Both the position numbers and the translations under genes were made by a program. Below are positions 43,850-52,926 of a DNA stretch of 62,567 nucleotides, in pieces; within the stretch, counting starts at the first letter, position 1; the number at the start of each line of letters is the position of its first letter. The notes beneath the pieces are model-generated. The model was not told the origin of the DNA. It was given only the letters and a program-made list of their open reading frames with translations, and ran no database searches. The stretch is from NCBI GenBank assembly GCA_009996675.1, contig JAACZQ010000031.1:1374-63940 (forward strand), in the 5' to 3' direction. The stretch is from Chitinophagaceae bacterium (GTDB lineage Bacteria > Bacteroidota > Bacteroidia > Chitinophagales > Chitinophagaceae).

Positions 43850-44719
43850 ATGGCTGAGACAAAACCGACTGCAACAGCAGCTCCGAAGAGTGGCACATCT
43901 GTTCAACCAAAGAAGAGCAGTAACCTGATTGCATCCATTGCCCCCATCGCCTGTATCCTGGGTGGTTATATTATCTGGCGTTTTGTGCTGGGTAATGCTA
44001 GCAACTTTACTACACCTGATCCTGATTCCAGCCATTGGTTCTGGCCTGCCCACCATGGTCCCAAGGGTACTTTCACCAAAATGTATGAAGGTGGTATCGT
44101 AGTACCGATCCTGATTGGTACTTTCCTGACTGCACTGACTTTCTCTATTGAAAGACTGTTGACTGTTTCCCGCGCTACCGGTAAAGGAAATGTAGCTGAG
44201 TTTGTGCGTAAAGTACAGTTCCACCTGGCCAACAAAGATGTTGACAAGGCTTTGGCTGAGTGCGACAAGCAGAAAGGTTCTGTGGGTAATGTAATGAAAG
44301 CAGGTCTGCGTAAGTACAAAGAAATGATCACGAATACTGAACTGGCTACCGAGCAGAAAGTGCTGAATATTCAGAAAGAAGTAGAAGAAGCAACTGCACT
44401 GGAACTGCCTATGCTGGAAAAGAACCTGGTATTCCTGTCAACCATTGCTTCTGTAGCAACCCTGTTGGGTCTGTTTGGTACCGTACTGGGTATGATCCGT
44501 TCATTCTCTAAACTGGGTGATGAAGGTGGTGGAGAAGCTGCCCGTGAACTGTCACAAGGTATCTCTGAGGCCCTGTATAATACAGCCCTGGGTATCGGTA
44601 CTTCCGCTATCGCGATCATCATGTATAACGTATTTACTACCCGTATCGATGCCATCACATTTGGTATTGATGAGTCTGGATTCACTTTAACTCAAAGCTT
44701 TGCAGCCAACTACAAATAA
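43850..44719 (+). CDS. ExbB/TolQ proton channel protein
   Basis: The 289-residue protein has an N-terminal extension rich in Thr, Pro and Lys, a first membrane segment (about 28-48), and the MotA/TolQ core with the GGIVVPILIGTFLTALTFSIERLL and LLGLFGTVLGMIRSF segments. With ExbD it uses the proton gradient to energise TonB. It is the first gene of an operon with two exbD genes and tonB (gaps 69, 60 and 48 bases). Confidence 0.95.
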   Translation: MAETKPTATAAPKSGTSVQPKKSSNLIASIAPIACILGGYIIWRFVLGNASNFTTPDPDSSHWFWPAHHGPKGTFTKMYEGGIVVPILIGTFLTALTFSIERLLTVSRATGKGNVAEFVRKVQFHLANKDVDKALAECDKQKGSVGNVMKAGLRKYKEMITNTELATEQKVLNIQKEVEEATALELPMLEKNLVFLSTIASVATLLGLFGTVLGMIRSFSKLGDEGGGEAARELSQGISEALYNTALGIGTSAIAIIMYNVFTTRIDAITFGIDESGFTLTQSFAANYK

Positions 44720-44788
44720 TCGAAAATTATTTGTGTGGAATAATCCAAGTTTTGAATCTAATCAGTGAATACAACTAAATAAAACAAA

Positions 44789-45436
44789 ATGGGAAGAGCC
44801 AAATTACCTCGGAAGAGTACGAACATCGACATGACGGCGATGTGTGACGTGGCCTTTCTGCTGTTATCGTTCTTTATTCTTACCACCAAGTTCAAACCCG
44901 CAGAAGCCATTGCGGTTACCACCCCCAATTCGGTGGCAGCCAAAGTAGCGCCGGATAAGGACCTGGTGCTGATCACGATCGATAAAGATGGGAAGGTGTT
45001 TCTTTCGATGGATGATGAACAAGTAAAAGAAACGGTAGCCAATACACTGAATAATACCATGAACCTGGGCCTGAATGTGGCCGCTTTTAAGAAAGCCGGT
45101 TTCTATGGTGCTCCTTTCAGTTCATTGAGCCAGTTTCTTTCCATACCCGAAGAACAGCGTAAGGGCGACCGTTTACCCGGTATCCCGGTGAAAGATTCAA
45201 GCGATAACCAATTGGTAACCTGGATGCGTGTCATCAAGGATGCTTATATGGGGAAGAAAATGAATCTGCTGCTTAAGGGCGATAACGCAGCCAAGTATCC
45301 TGCATTCAAGTCGGTAATCGATGCTTTCAAGAAAAATGATGAACTGAAGTTCCAGATGATCACCAATCCTGAGAGTGTACCGACCGGATCAGAACTGTGG
45401 AAGCGTACCATGTCGGGCGAAAAACGTGAAGAATAA
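44789..45436 (+). CDS. ExbD/TolR family protein (first copy)
   Basis: The 215-residue protein has the single membrane helix with the key Asp in MTAMCDVAFLLLSFFILTT near residue 22, followed by a periplasmic domain. It is longer than the second copy and has a distinct C-terminal domain. Having two ExbD proteins in one operon is common in Bacteroidota and may give a mixed stator. Confidence 0.92.
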   Translation: MGRAKLPRKSTNIDMTAMCDVAFLLLSFFILTTKFKPAEAIAVTTPNSVAAKVAPDKDLVLITIDKDGKVFLSMDDEQVKETVANTLNNTMNLGLNVAAFKKAGFYGAPFSSLSQFLSIPEEQRKGDRLPGIPVKDSSDNQLVTWMRVIKDAYMGKKMNLLLKGDNAAKYPAFKSVIDAFKKNDELKFQMITNPESVPTGSELWKRTMSGEKREE

Positions 45437-45496
45437 TATTCAACACAGTCCGATAAGGGGTTAATCAATTACTCACGAAACCAAAATGCTATTGAT

Positions 45497-46048
45497 ATGG
45501 CAGAAATGGATACCTCGAGTAGCGGGGGCCACAAAAAGGGCCCCGGGGTCAAGAAAGGGAAGAAACTCTCTACCCGTGTTGACCTGACGCCCATGGTAGA
45601 CCTGGGCTTCCTACTCATCACATTCTTTATTTTCACAACCACCATGAGTCAACCTACGGCTATGAAATTATTCCTGCCGAAGGATGCTGACAAACCGGAG
45701 GATCAGAACAAGGCGAAGGAATCTGGTGTTATCACCCTGCTTCTGGGTAAGGACAATAACGTGTTCTACTATGAGGGCCAGTTGGATAATTCCGCTTCCA
45801 ATTTCAAATCATCTAATTTCCATGATATCCGTACCGTATTGCTCGATAAAAAGAGCCGTACCCCGGAAAAGGATCTGGTGGTGATTCTGAAAGCCTCCTC
45901 TGAAAGTACCTACCGTAACCTGGTGGATATCCTGGATGAAATGTCCATCAACGTACTCAAAAAGTACGCCCTGGTAGATATTTTACCCATTGAGGAACAG
46001 TTGATTAAAGCGTCTGAAGCGGCCAATGCCCCTTCTGCTTCCAACTGA
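45497..46048 (+). CDS. ExbD/TolR family protein (second copy)
   Basis: The 183-residue protein has a basic N-terminus and the helix with Asp in DLTPMVDLGFLLITFFIF near residue 30. The periplasmic domain is short. It is the partner of the first ExbD and of ExbB. Confidence 0.92.
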   Translation: MAEMDTSSSGGHKKGPGVKKGKKLSTRVDLTPMVDLGFLLITFFIFTTTMSQPTAMKLFLPKDADKPEDQNKAKESGVITLLLGKDNNVFYYEGQLDNSASNFKSSNFHDIRTVLLDKKSRTPEKDLVVILKASSESTYRNLVDILDEMSINVLKKYALVDILPIEEQLIKASEAANAPSASN

Positions 46049-46096
46049 TTTGTGGAATTATCCGAAATATGAATCATACTTATTAAAGAACTGACA

Positions 46097-46930
46097 ATGG
46101 ACATCAATAAAATTTTATCAGCGGACATTCTCGATATCATTTTCGAGGGTAGAAACAAGGAGTACGGTGCGTACGACCTCCGCAAGACCTACAATAAGCG
46201 TATTACTTACGCTTTGGTGGGTATGATCCTGATATGCCTGTTGTTCCTTTTCGGTTCGATGCTTGCAAACTCTTCCAGTAAAAACAAGGCCGAAGTCTTT
46301 GTAGAAGACGTAAACCTGGACAATGTGAAGCAGGAAGATAAAAAGCCCGAACCACCACCACCACCGCCTCCTCCCAAACAGGAGCCACCTAAAGTGGAGA
46401 TCACCAAATTCACCCCTCCCAAAATTGTGAAGGATGAAGAAGTGAAACCTGAAGAAGAGATCAAGGAAGTGGAAAAACTGGAAGATACCAAGATTGGTAC
46501 CATCAACCAGGAAGGTGCAAAAGACGAAGGTATTGTGGCTCCGCCCGTTGAAGCCAAGGGTACTGGTGTAGTAGAAGCACCCAAGCAGGAAGAAGACTAC
46601 GATAAAGTATTTACCGTAGTACAGATCCCCGCCGAATTCCCCGGTGGTATACCAGCCTGGTCTAAATTCCTGGAACGTAACCTGAACCGCGACCTGCCCG
46701 TTGAAAACGGTGCACCTCCCGGCAAATACACGGTGATCGTGTCATTTATCGTGGACAAAAACGGTGGTATTTCTGAAGTACAGGCCGAGAACGATCCCGG
46801 CTATGGTACCAAAGATGAAGCCGTTCGCGTTATCAAAAAAGGACCCTCCTGGAAGCCCGCTGTGCAGAATGGCCGTAACGTAATTTACCGCCACAAGCAA
46901 AGCATTACTTTCATGGTATCTGAAGAATAA
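46097..46930 (+). CDS. Energy transducer TonB
   Basis: The 277-residue protein has one N-terminal membrane helix (about 35-55), a Pro-rich periplasmic linker (EPPPPPPPPK, then EPPKVEI) and the C-terminal TonB domain (EFPGGIPAWSKFLERNL, VENGAPPGKYTVIVSFIVD, GPSWKPAVQNGR). It carries the energy from ExbB/ExbD to outer-membrane receptors such as the one at 1989-4424. A terminator follows. Confidence 0.93.
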   Translation: MDINKILSADILDIIFEGRNKEYGAYDLRKTYNKRITYALVGMILICLLFLFGSMLANSSSKNKAEVFVEDVNLDNVKQEDKKPEPPPPPPPPKQEPPKVEITKFTPPKIVKDEEVKPEEEIKEVEKLEDTKIGTINQEGAKDEGIVAPPVEAKGTGVVEAPKQEEDYDKVFTVVQIPAEFPGGIPAWSKFLERNLNRDLPVENGAPPGKYTVIVSFIVDKNGGISEVQAENDPGYGTKDEAVRVIKKGPSWKPAVQNGRNVIYRHKQSITFMVSEE

Positions 46931-46945
46931 TTCAATCTTCTTTGT

Positions 46946-46982
46946 ATAAAAAAATCCTCTGCAGTGCAGGGGATTTTTTTTT
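46946..46982 (+). terminator. Terminator after the exb/tonB operon
   Basis: AAATCCTCTG and CAGGGGATTT form a stem with one G-U pair around loop CAGTG, followed by TTTTTTT. It separates the first tonB from the repeats and the second tonB. Confidence 0.85.
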
Positions 46983-47007
46983 GCTGCGAATTGAGGAGAA
47001 GAAAGCT

Positions 47008-47195
47008 GCTAGCTACTAGCTGCTGGCTGCTAGTGTTGTGAAGCATGTTTGCTGATTAAATACAAGCATGTAGCTGCAAGGAAGAAAGTACGTTAACTAA
47101 AGCTAGCTACTAGCTTCTAGCTGCTAGTGTTGTGAAGCATGTTTGCTGATTAAATACAAACATGTAGCTGCAAGGAAGAAAATACGTTAACTAAA
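47008..47195. repeat. Tandem 94-bp direct repeat
   Basis: Two adjacent copies (47008-47101 and 47102-47195) differ at only four positions. Each starts GCTAGCTACTAGCT and contains GTTGTGAAGCATGTTTGCTG. It lies between the two tonB genes. It is a recent duplication and has no coding potential. Confidence 0.92.
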
Positions 47196-47302
47196 AACGA
47201 CAAGCCATAAACCATACACTAGAAACCAAAAACTAAAAACCAACACATCTCTTTCCTTATGGAATCTCCATCCATCAGCATCCTATTAAAAAACTACATG
47301 CT

Positions 47303-48124
47303 ATGGAAAAGACAGAGATTCTACGGGCAGATATCCTGGATATTCTGTTCGAAAACCGTAACAAAGATTATGGTGCTTATGAATTGCGCAAACAGTATGG
47401 ACGACGCATGACGCGTGCAGTATTGGCAATGGTACTCATCTGCGGCATGGCCATGATGGCCGGACTATTTGCGCGTAAATCGGACAATAAAAATCAAACA
47501 CTCGATGTAGTGACTGATGTTAATCTTGCTAAATTAAAAGAACCGGAACCTGAGCCGGAATTGCCCAAACCTAAACCTGTTGAAGAACAAAAGATCGCAA
47601 CAGAAATTCTTACCGCACCCAAAATAACCGATGATAAGGATGTAAAAGAAGAAGAAGTAATGAAGCCGGTAGAAGATTATGAAAACGTAAAGATCAGCAA
47701 TATTAAACAGGATGGTGCCGATGATATTGGTATTGTAACACCACCCGTAGAACAGGGCATCAAAGGCATTGCTGCACCGGTAAAGCAGGAACCTGATTAC
47801 GATGTGATCTTCACAACAGTGGAAATTGCTGCCAGTTTCCCCGGTGGTATTGGTGAATGGCGCCGCTTCCTCGAACGCCAGCTCAATGCCGAATTACCAG
47901 CTGAAAACGGTGCGCCTCCGGGTGTGTATACCGTTGTGGTATCGTTCATCGTTAATAAACTCGGTCAGGTGAGTGATGTGCGTGCTGAAACCGATCCTGG
48001 TTATGGAACCAAAGAAGAAGCCGTACGCGTGATCCAGAAAGGCCCCAACTGGATCCCCGCCGAACAAAATGGTCATAAAGTGATTTACCGGCATAAACAG
48101 AGTATTACGTTTAGGGTTGAATGA
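47303..48124 (+). CDS. Second energy transducer TonB
   Basis: The 273-residue protein is a diverged paralogue of the TonB encoded upstream, with the same start pattern (LRADILDILFENRNKDYGAYELRK), one membrane helix and the same C-terminal domain (NGAPPGVYTVVVSFIVN, GPNWIPAEQNG). Its linker is Pro-poor compared with the first (EPEPEPELPKPKP) and lacks the eight-proline run. It is outside the exb operon, separated by a terminator and a repeat, and may serve a different receptor set. Confidence 0.92.
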   Translation: MEKTEILRADILDILFENRNKDYGAYELRKQYGRRMTRAVLAMVLICGMAMMAGLFARKSDNKNQTLDVVTDVNLAKLKEPEPEPELPKPKPVEEQKIATEILTAPKITDDKDVKEEEVMKPVEDYENVKISNIKQDGADDIGIVTPPVEQGIKGIAAPVKQEPDYDVIFTTVEIAASFPGGIGEWRRFLERQLNAELPAENGAPPGVYTVVVSFIVNKLGQVSDVRAETDPGYGTKEEAVRVIQKGPNWIPAEQNGHKVIYRHKQSITFRVE

Positions 48125-48125
48125 T

Positions 48126-48218
48126 GCTGATGGTTTATGGTTTTTAGTTTAAGGTTTTTGGTTTGAATGGGCTCTAAACAAAACTCCAAACCATAAACTA
48201 AAAACCAAAAACCTCAAA
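48126..48218. repeat. Inverted GGTTTATGG repeats
   Basis: GGTTTATGGTTTTTAGTTTAAGG (split: 48131-48150) faces AACCATAAACTAAAAACC (48188-48206). The arms would pair across about 40 bases. Confidence 0.75.
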
Positions 48219-48222
48219 GACC

Positions 48223-48230
48223 TACCTTTG
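48223..48230 (+). promoter_or_regulatory. -7 element of mnmE
   Basis: TACCTTTG matches TAnnTTTG and lies 14 bases before the mnmE start. No clear -33 element. Confidence 0.5.
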
Positions 48231-48244
48231 CACAAACAATCAGT

Positions 48245-49627
48245 ATGGCAGCGCATTTGCATGGGTGGGATGATACCATTGTGGCATTGGCAACACCGCC
48301 GGGTATAGGGGCTATTGGCGTGATACGTGTGAGCGGGAAACAGAGCTTCCCCATACTGAACAGTTTATTCCCCTCCAAAGACCTTAGCCAGCAAGCTTCC
48401 CATACCCTGCACGTGGGTTTTCTGAAGCAGAACGGACAAATACTGGATGAAGTGGTGTTGGCACTGTTTAAGGGCCCTAAATCGTATACAGGGGAAGATG
48501 TGATTGAAATCAGCTGTCATGGTTCTCCCTTTGTACAGGAACAGGTAATAGCCGCTATTACAGCCCTGGGCGCGCGGGTAGCCAAACCGGGAGAATTTAC
48601 CCAGCGCGCTTTTCTGAATGGTAAGCTCGACCTGGCACAGGCCGAATCGGTGGCCGACTTAATCGCCGCCAATACCGAAGCCAGTCGGCGTACCGCACTG
48701 AACAATATGCGTGGAGGCTTTTCCTCCGATCTATCCCACCTGCGCGAACAACTGATCCGTTTCTCCGCACTCATTGAACTGGAGCTGGATTTCTCCCAGG
48801 AAGATGTGGAGTTTGCCGATCGTACGCAATTGCAGCACCTCATGACCGAACTGGATGGATCAGTAAACAGGTTGTTACAATCCTTCAAACTGGGTAATGT
48901 GATCCGCAATGGAGTGCAAGTGGCCATTATTGGCAAACCCAATGCCGGCAAATCTACTTTGCTGAATGTTTTACTGAATGAAGACCGGGCCATCGTAAGC
49001 GATATTGCCGGCACCACCCGCGATACCATTGAAGAAGTGATTAATATCCATGGCGTACTCTTCCGCCTGATTGATACCGCCGGTATCCGCGAACATACCA
49101 GTGATACGATTGAACAGATAGGGGTGGAGAAAAGTCTGGAGAAAATGCATGCCGCCGACCTGGTGCTTTATCTCTTCGATATCAACCAGACCGATCCATC
49201 CGCCATCCGCGACATACAACAACAACTGGAAGCCAAACAAATCCAGTACCTGCTGGTGGCCAACAAAGCCGACAGCGCTTCTCCCGCGCAGGTTCAGGCA
49301 TTATTGTCCATCCCCGGCATGCTCTTTATCTCTGCCAAGAACAATACGGGTATTGATACACTCAAACAGGCACTTGAACAGAAAGCCATCAGCGGCGACC
49401 TGCAAGCCGAAGCCACCATTGTTACCAATGCCCGTCATTTCGATGCTTTGCAAAAACTCTCCCAATCGCTGCAGGATGTACAGTCCGGTTTGCAGGACCG
49501 GGTACCCGGTGATCTGCTGGCCCTGGATATCCGCCAGTGTCTGCACTACCTGGGACTGATCACAGGTGAAATCACCAATGAAGATCAGCTGGATTTTATT
49601 TTTAGTAAGTTTTGTATCGGAAAGTAA
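48245..49627 (+). CDS. mnmE: tRNA modification GTPase MnmE
   Basis: The 460-residue protein has the N-terminal domain (ALATPPGIGAIGVIRVSG), the G domain with G1 GKPNAGKST, G2 GTTRDT, G3 DTAGIRE and G4 NKAD, and the C-terminal Cys in FCIGK. With MnmG it installs a modification at U34 of some tRNAs. It has its own promoter. Confidence 0.98.
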   Translation: MAAHLHGWDDTIVALATPPGIGAIGVIRVSGKQSFPILNSLFPSKDLSQQASHTLHVGFLKQNGQILDEVVLALFKGPKSYTGEDVIEISCHGSPFVQEQVIAAITALGARVAKPGEFTQRAFLNGKLDLAQAESVADLIAANTEASRRTALNNMRGGFSSDLSHLREQLIRFSALIELELDFSQEDVEFADRTQLQHLMTELDGSVNRLLQSFKLGNVIRNGVQVAIIGKPNAGKSTLLNVLLNEDRAIVSDIAGTTRDTIEEVINIHGVLFRLIDTAGIREHTSDTIEQIGVEKSLEKMHAADLVLYLFDINQTDPSAIRDIQQQLEAKQIQYLLVANKADSASPAQVQALLSIPGMLFISAKNNTGIDTLKQALEQKAISGDLQAEATIVTNARHFDALQKLSQSLQDVQSGLQDRVPGDLLALDIRQCLHYLGLITGEITNEDQLDFIFSKFCIGK

Positions 49628-50046
49628 GGAGCATTAGCGAGTCATCTCGCCAACGGCGGGATAGCCAGGTGTACATTGATTATCAGCAGGTTTTATTTGC
49701 CTTTACTTGCCCTTTCTTGCCTTTGTTAGTCCCAACTGAATGTTTGGATGATTATTTCAATTACTACTTTCAAATCATAACAGATTCCGTCTCCGCAGCG
49801 TGTCTCCGATAATTCGATTCAACTTTTTCGCAGATGTCTCCCCGAAGGGGGACTCTGCGCACCGGGTGTTACGCTACATGGGAGATGGTGAAAGTAAATA
49901 CAGCACCCTTGATTGTGTAAGATACAGCGTCTCTTCCTGCTTCAGGAGACACTGCAAGGAAGCAATCCATTTTAGCGCTACACTGCACAACCAAGGGATG
50001 ACCTGTGAACTATTAGAATGGGTATAACAGATATCTCATTGCTTAG
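49628..50046. other. Gene-free gap with a strong hairpin
   Basis: The gap lies between the mnmE and DUF885 genes, which converge on it. A 13-bp stem (49829-49859: CGCAGA, GTC, CCCC against GGGG, GAC, TCTGCG, loop GAA, with single-base bulges) has no T-run after it, so it is not a typical terminator. I see no gene. Confidence 0.5.
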
Positions 50047-51348
50047 TTATTGCGCAAGATCACCCGGTATCACCGGGTTACTCAGTATCCAACCAAATGC
50101 CTCCCATTGCTTATTGCGATCTGTGCCTGCTTTCGCTTTTATATATTTTTTTACCAGGTCTTTCCCAACTGTATAATTGATTAAGTAGGTCCGGTCGAGT
50201 TGAATAAAGCTGATGATTTTCTTAGCTGCTTCTTCATTCATCAGGGAATAATTTTTGAGCCAGTGGATGGCTGCTGTTTCTGTCAGGGTTTTATTGATCA
50301 ATCCCCTGGCGGCTTCATTACGGGCATAACCCAGTTCCTCTCTCAATGAAAGTGCCTTGAAATACGTACTGATGCCCGTGGTATCCAGCCCGGCCATTGG
50401 CAGTAAAACCTGTTTGGAAAAATTAATTTTTTCATCATCCGGGAATACCAGATCAATGCCATAATTGGCACTTCCTTCTGCAATCAAAGATTGGGGACTG
50501 AAAAGGGGATAGAGGGAAATTTCCGGCCATCCCTTAGCCCGGTAGAGATTTTGCTCCAACAGCATATTGTAAACATGGTGACCGGGATAGCTTTCGTGAC
50601 TGCCCACATCAATGGCCCTGTCGATGAATATGTTGAGGTCGGTATTAATCTGTATCACACTCTGGTAATTGCCCTTGTACCAGTTATAGCCACCCCATAC
50701 TTTATTATTAACAAACTCCAGGGTAAAACTTTCTGTTGCGGGTAACTGGTAATATTGCTTTGTTCTCTTCCGACATTCGGCAATGGCTGCCTGCATAACG
50801 GTATCCAGTTTGTTTTTGGGAATGATAAAACGATTGGCCAGCTGCTGGAACCGATCGTTCACGGGGCCCTTGCCCGGCAGTAATTGATCCAGTTGCTGAA
50901 TGATGTTCTTGAAATGCAGGGAGTCGTAGCTGGGAACGCTTACGCCATACATCTGTTTACATTCCTCCTCAAAACTGGCGGAATCGCCACTCAATAGTTT
51001 TAACCGGCTCTCAAATGCGGTCAGTTGAGAACGTATCCAGGCAGCACGTTTGGCCAGGGTGTCGTTGGGGTTATGGTCGAATGCACTAAGTTGTTTCTGG
51101 AGGGAGGCAACAGCCGTTAAAAAACTGTCTTTGGGGAATACTGCAGCCCTGGTACCGGTGGGTTTCAATGAATCGGGGCCATAATAGGCATCTACGAAAC
51201 GCTCATCATAGCGGCCAATATCCAATCCCAGCCGGACATAATTTTCAGCGATTGTATTTAATGAGGCTGCTGTTTGTTTGTCGGTTGTTTTTGATTCGCC
51301 GCAGGCAACCAGTAAAACTAAAAGGGCAGGCAGTATGCTTTTGTACAT
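50047..51348 (-). CDS. DUF885 lipoprotein, probable metallopeptidase
   Basis: The 433-residue protein has a lipobox (LLVAC near residue 14) and the zinc-type motif HESYPGHH near residue 265, followed by EGSANYG, which is the DUF885 pattern. The fold is M2/M3-like and it is probably a peptidase. The ATG at 51348 is preferred, as upstream in-frame codons would overlap the divergent VOC gene region. Confidence 0.85.
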   Translation of the reverse strand: MYKSILPALLVLLVACGESKTTDKQTAASLNTIAENYVRLGLDIGRYDERFVDAYYGPDSLKPTGTRAAVFPKDSFLTAVASLQKQLSAFDHNPNDTLAKRAAWIRSQLTAFESRLKLLSGDSASFEEECKQMYGVSVPSYDSLHFKNIIQQLDQLLPGKGPVNDRFQQLANRFIIPKNKLDTVMQAAIAECRKRTKQYYQLPATESFTLEFVNNKVWGGYNWYKGNYQSVIQINTDLNIFIDRAIDVGSHESYPGHHVYNMLLEQNLYRAKGWPEISLYPLFSPQSLIAEGSANYGIDLVFPDDEKINFSKQVLLPMAGLDTTGISTYFKALSLREELGYARNEAARGLINKTLTETAAIHWLKNYSLMNEEAAKKIISFIQLDRTYLINYTVGKDLVKKYIKAKAGTDRNKQWEAFGWILSNPVIPGDLAQ

Positions 51349-51517
51349 AAGGTGATTTGTGTTGAGGAATTTTACCAATATAAATAACCAAAGCGGTATC
51401 TGCAAGGAGAAGCGGGTATAATTTACCTGTTTGCTGTCGCAAAACACCCCATTTTTGACGCATTTATATCGGAGGGTTTTTATCCGGGAGCAGTACATTT
51501 GGTTAAAATCAACTACC

Positions 51518-51955
51518 ATGGCACTCATCAATCCACACATCAACTTCAACGGCAACGCTGAGGAAGCCTTTAATTTCTATAAATCAGTTTTTGGTGGCGA
51601 CTTTGCCCAGGTCATGCGTTTTAAAGACCTGTCGGTTCCGGGCTTTACGGTAGCAGAGCACGAGGCCAATAAAATCATGCACATAGCACTGCCCATTGGC
51701 AAGAATATTTTAATGGGGAATGATGTTCCGGAAATGCTGGGCCGGACCAATGAAAGAGAGAATAGGAGTAAAATTTCCATCAGTGCGGAAACTAAAGAGG
51801 AAGCCGACAAACTCTTCCAGGGTCTTTCTGCGGGCGGAGAGGTTGAAATGCCTATTTCGGATAGTCCCTGGGGTTCTTATTTTGGCATGTTCCGCGATAA
51901 ATATGGTATTGAATGGATGGTGGATTATGATCCCAGGTATAAGGGGCAGCCTTAG
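51518..51955 (+). CDS. VOC family protein (PhnB-like)
   Basis: The 145-residue protein has the repeated beta-alpha-beta fold: HINFNGNAEEAFNFYKSVFGG, MHIALPIGKNILMGND, and DKYGIEWMVDYDP. It resembles the PhnB/3-demethylubiquinone-like group of unknown substrate. It starts at ATG 51518; the upstream extension overlaps the DUF885 gene region. Confidence 0.9.
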   Translation: MALINPHINFNGNAEEAFNFYKSVFGGDFAQVMRFKDLSVPGFTVAEHEANKIMHIALPIGKNILMGNDVPEMLGRTNERENRSKISISAETKEEADKLFQGLSAGGEVEMPISDSPWGSYFGMFRDKYGIEWMVDYDPRYKGQP

Positions 51956-52078
51956 TCCGGAATCATCAATAACCAATCAGCTCAAATCTACTAAAACCCC
52001 AGCGGGCATAGATACGCAGAAAATTGCTGTGTAATCTATGCCCGCTGTTCATAAATAAGACTTGTGTTGAACTTTTTG

Positions 52079-52909
52079 CTAAAGCATGGTAAGGGTTGCT
52101 TCTTGCTGTATAACTGCTTCTCCGCCCACCAATACGACATAGGAATTGTTTTCTTGCCTGATATGGACCTGTAAATAACCCCTGGTAGGTTGGGTGGCAG
52201 CATGTCCTTGTTCTATATGCCAGTCGCCTGTCTCTCCATTACTCCGGTGATGCAACCAGCCTCCCAATAGGCCCCCGGCCATTCCTGTTGCATTTTCTTC
52301 CCGGATATTGTAGTAAGGCGCGAACATGCGGCTGAGCAGTTTTTCAGGTGTTTGCACAAAAGGATAAATGCCGATCAGGTCCTCTTTTGCAGAATAATCG
52401 TATACCTTTTTTTCATCCGTTTGCAGGTTATACAACAAGTCGTCGTCTGCTAATTCGATGAGTAAATAGCCTACTCCGTTTCTGGCTATGACTGCGTCGA
52501 CAATTTTGCTTTCAGGAATATTGAGCATAGCTGCTACCGTAGTAAAAGATACCTGCTCAAATACCGGGTAAGCCTGCTGCATGTATACGCTGCTATCGTT
52601 AATGATGACAGGGATATCGTTTTCATTCGTGTGGAGTATATAGGAGCCATTGTCAATGAGATTTTGTTTGCGCAAAATATTCACGGAAGCAATAGTGGCA
52701 TGTCCGCAATAAGCAATGGGCTTATTAGGGGTATAAAATTCAATGTGTAACTGATTATTCCTGCTTTGCAGAAAAGCTGTTTCAGAAAAGCCAATCTGTG
52801 CCGCTATTGCCTGCTTTTCAGAGCCGTTTAATGACTGGTTGATGATTACTGCAGCAGGATTACCGCCTTCTCCGTTGTTGCTGAAGGCATTAACTATTTG
52901 ATATCGCAT
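52079..52909 (-). CDS. PhzF-family isomerase-like protein
   Basis: The 276-residue protein matches PhzF: QIVNAFSNNGEGGNPAAVI, YCGHATIASVNIL and a second half with NATGMAGGLLGGW. The fold is the diaminopimelate epimerase type; the reaction here is not known. The ATG at 52909 is preferred. It starts 17 bases after the MBL gene ends, so the two form an operon divergent from an AraC gene. Confidence 0.9.
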   Translation of the reverse strand: MRYQIVNAFSNNGEGGNPAAVIINQSLNGSEKQAIAAQIGFSETAFLQSRNNQLHIEFYTPNKPIAYCGHATIASVNILRKQNLIDNGSYILHTNENDIPVIINDSSVYMQQAYPVFEQVSFTTVAAMLNIPESKIVDAVIARNGVGYLLIELADDDLLYNLQTDEKKVYDYSAKEDLIGIYPFVQTPEKLLSRMFAPYYNIREENATGMAGGLLGGWLHHRSNGETGDWHIEQGHAATQPTRGYLQVHIRQENNSYVVLVGGEAVIQQEATLTML

Positions 52910-52926
52910 CATTAATTTTTTTTTAA

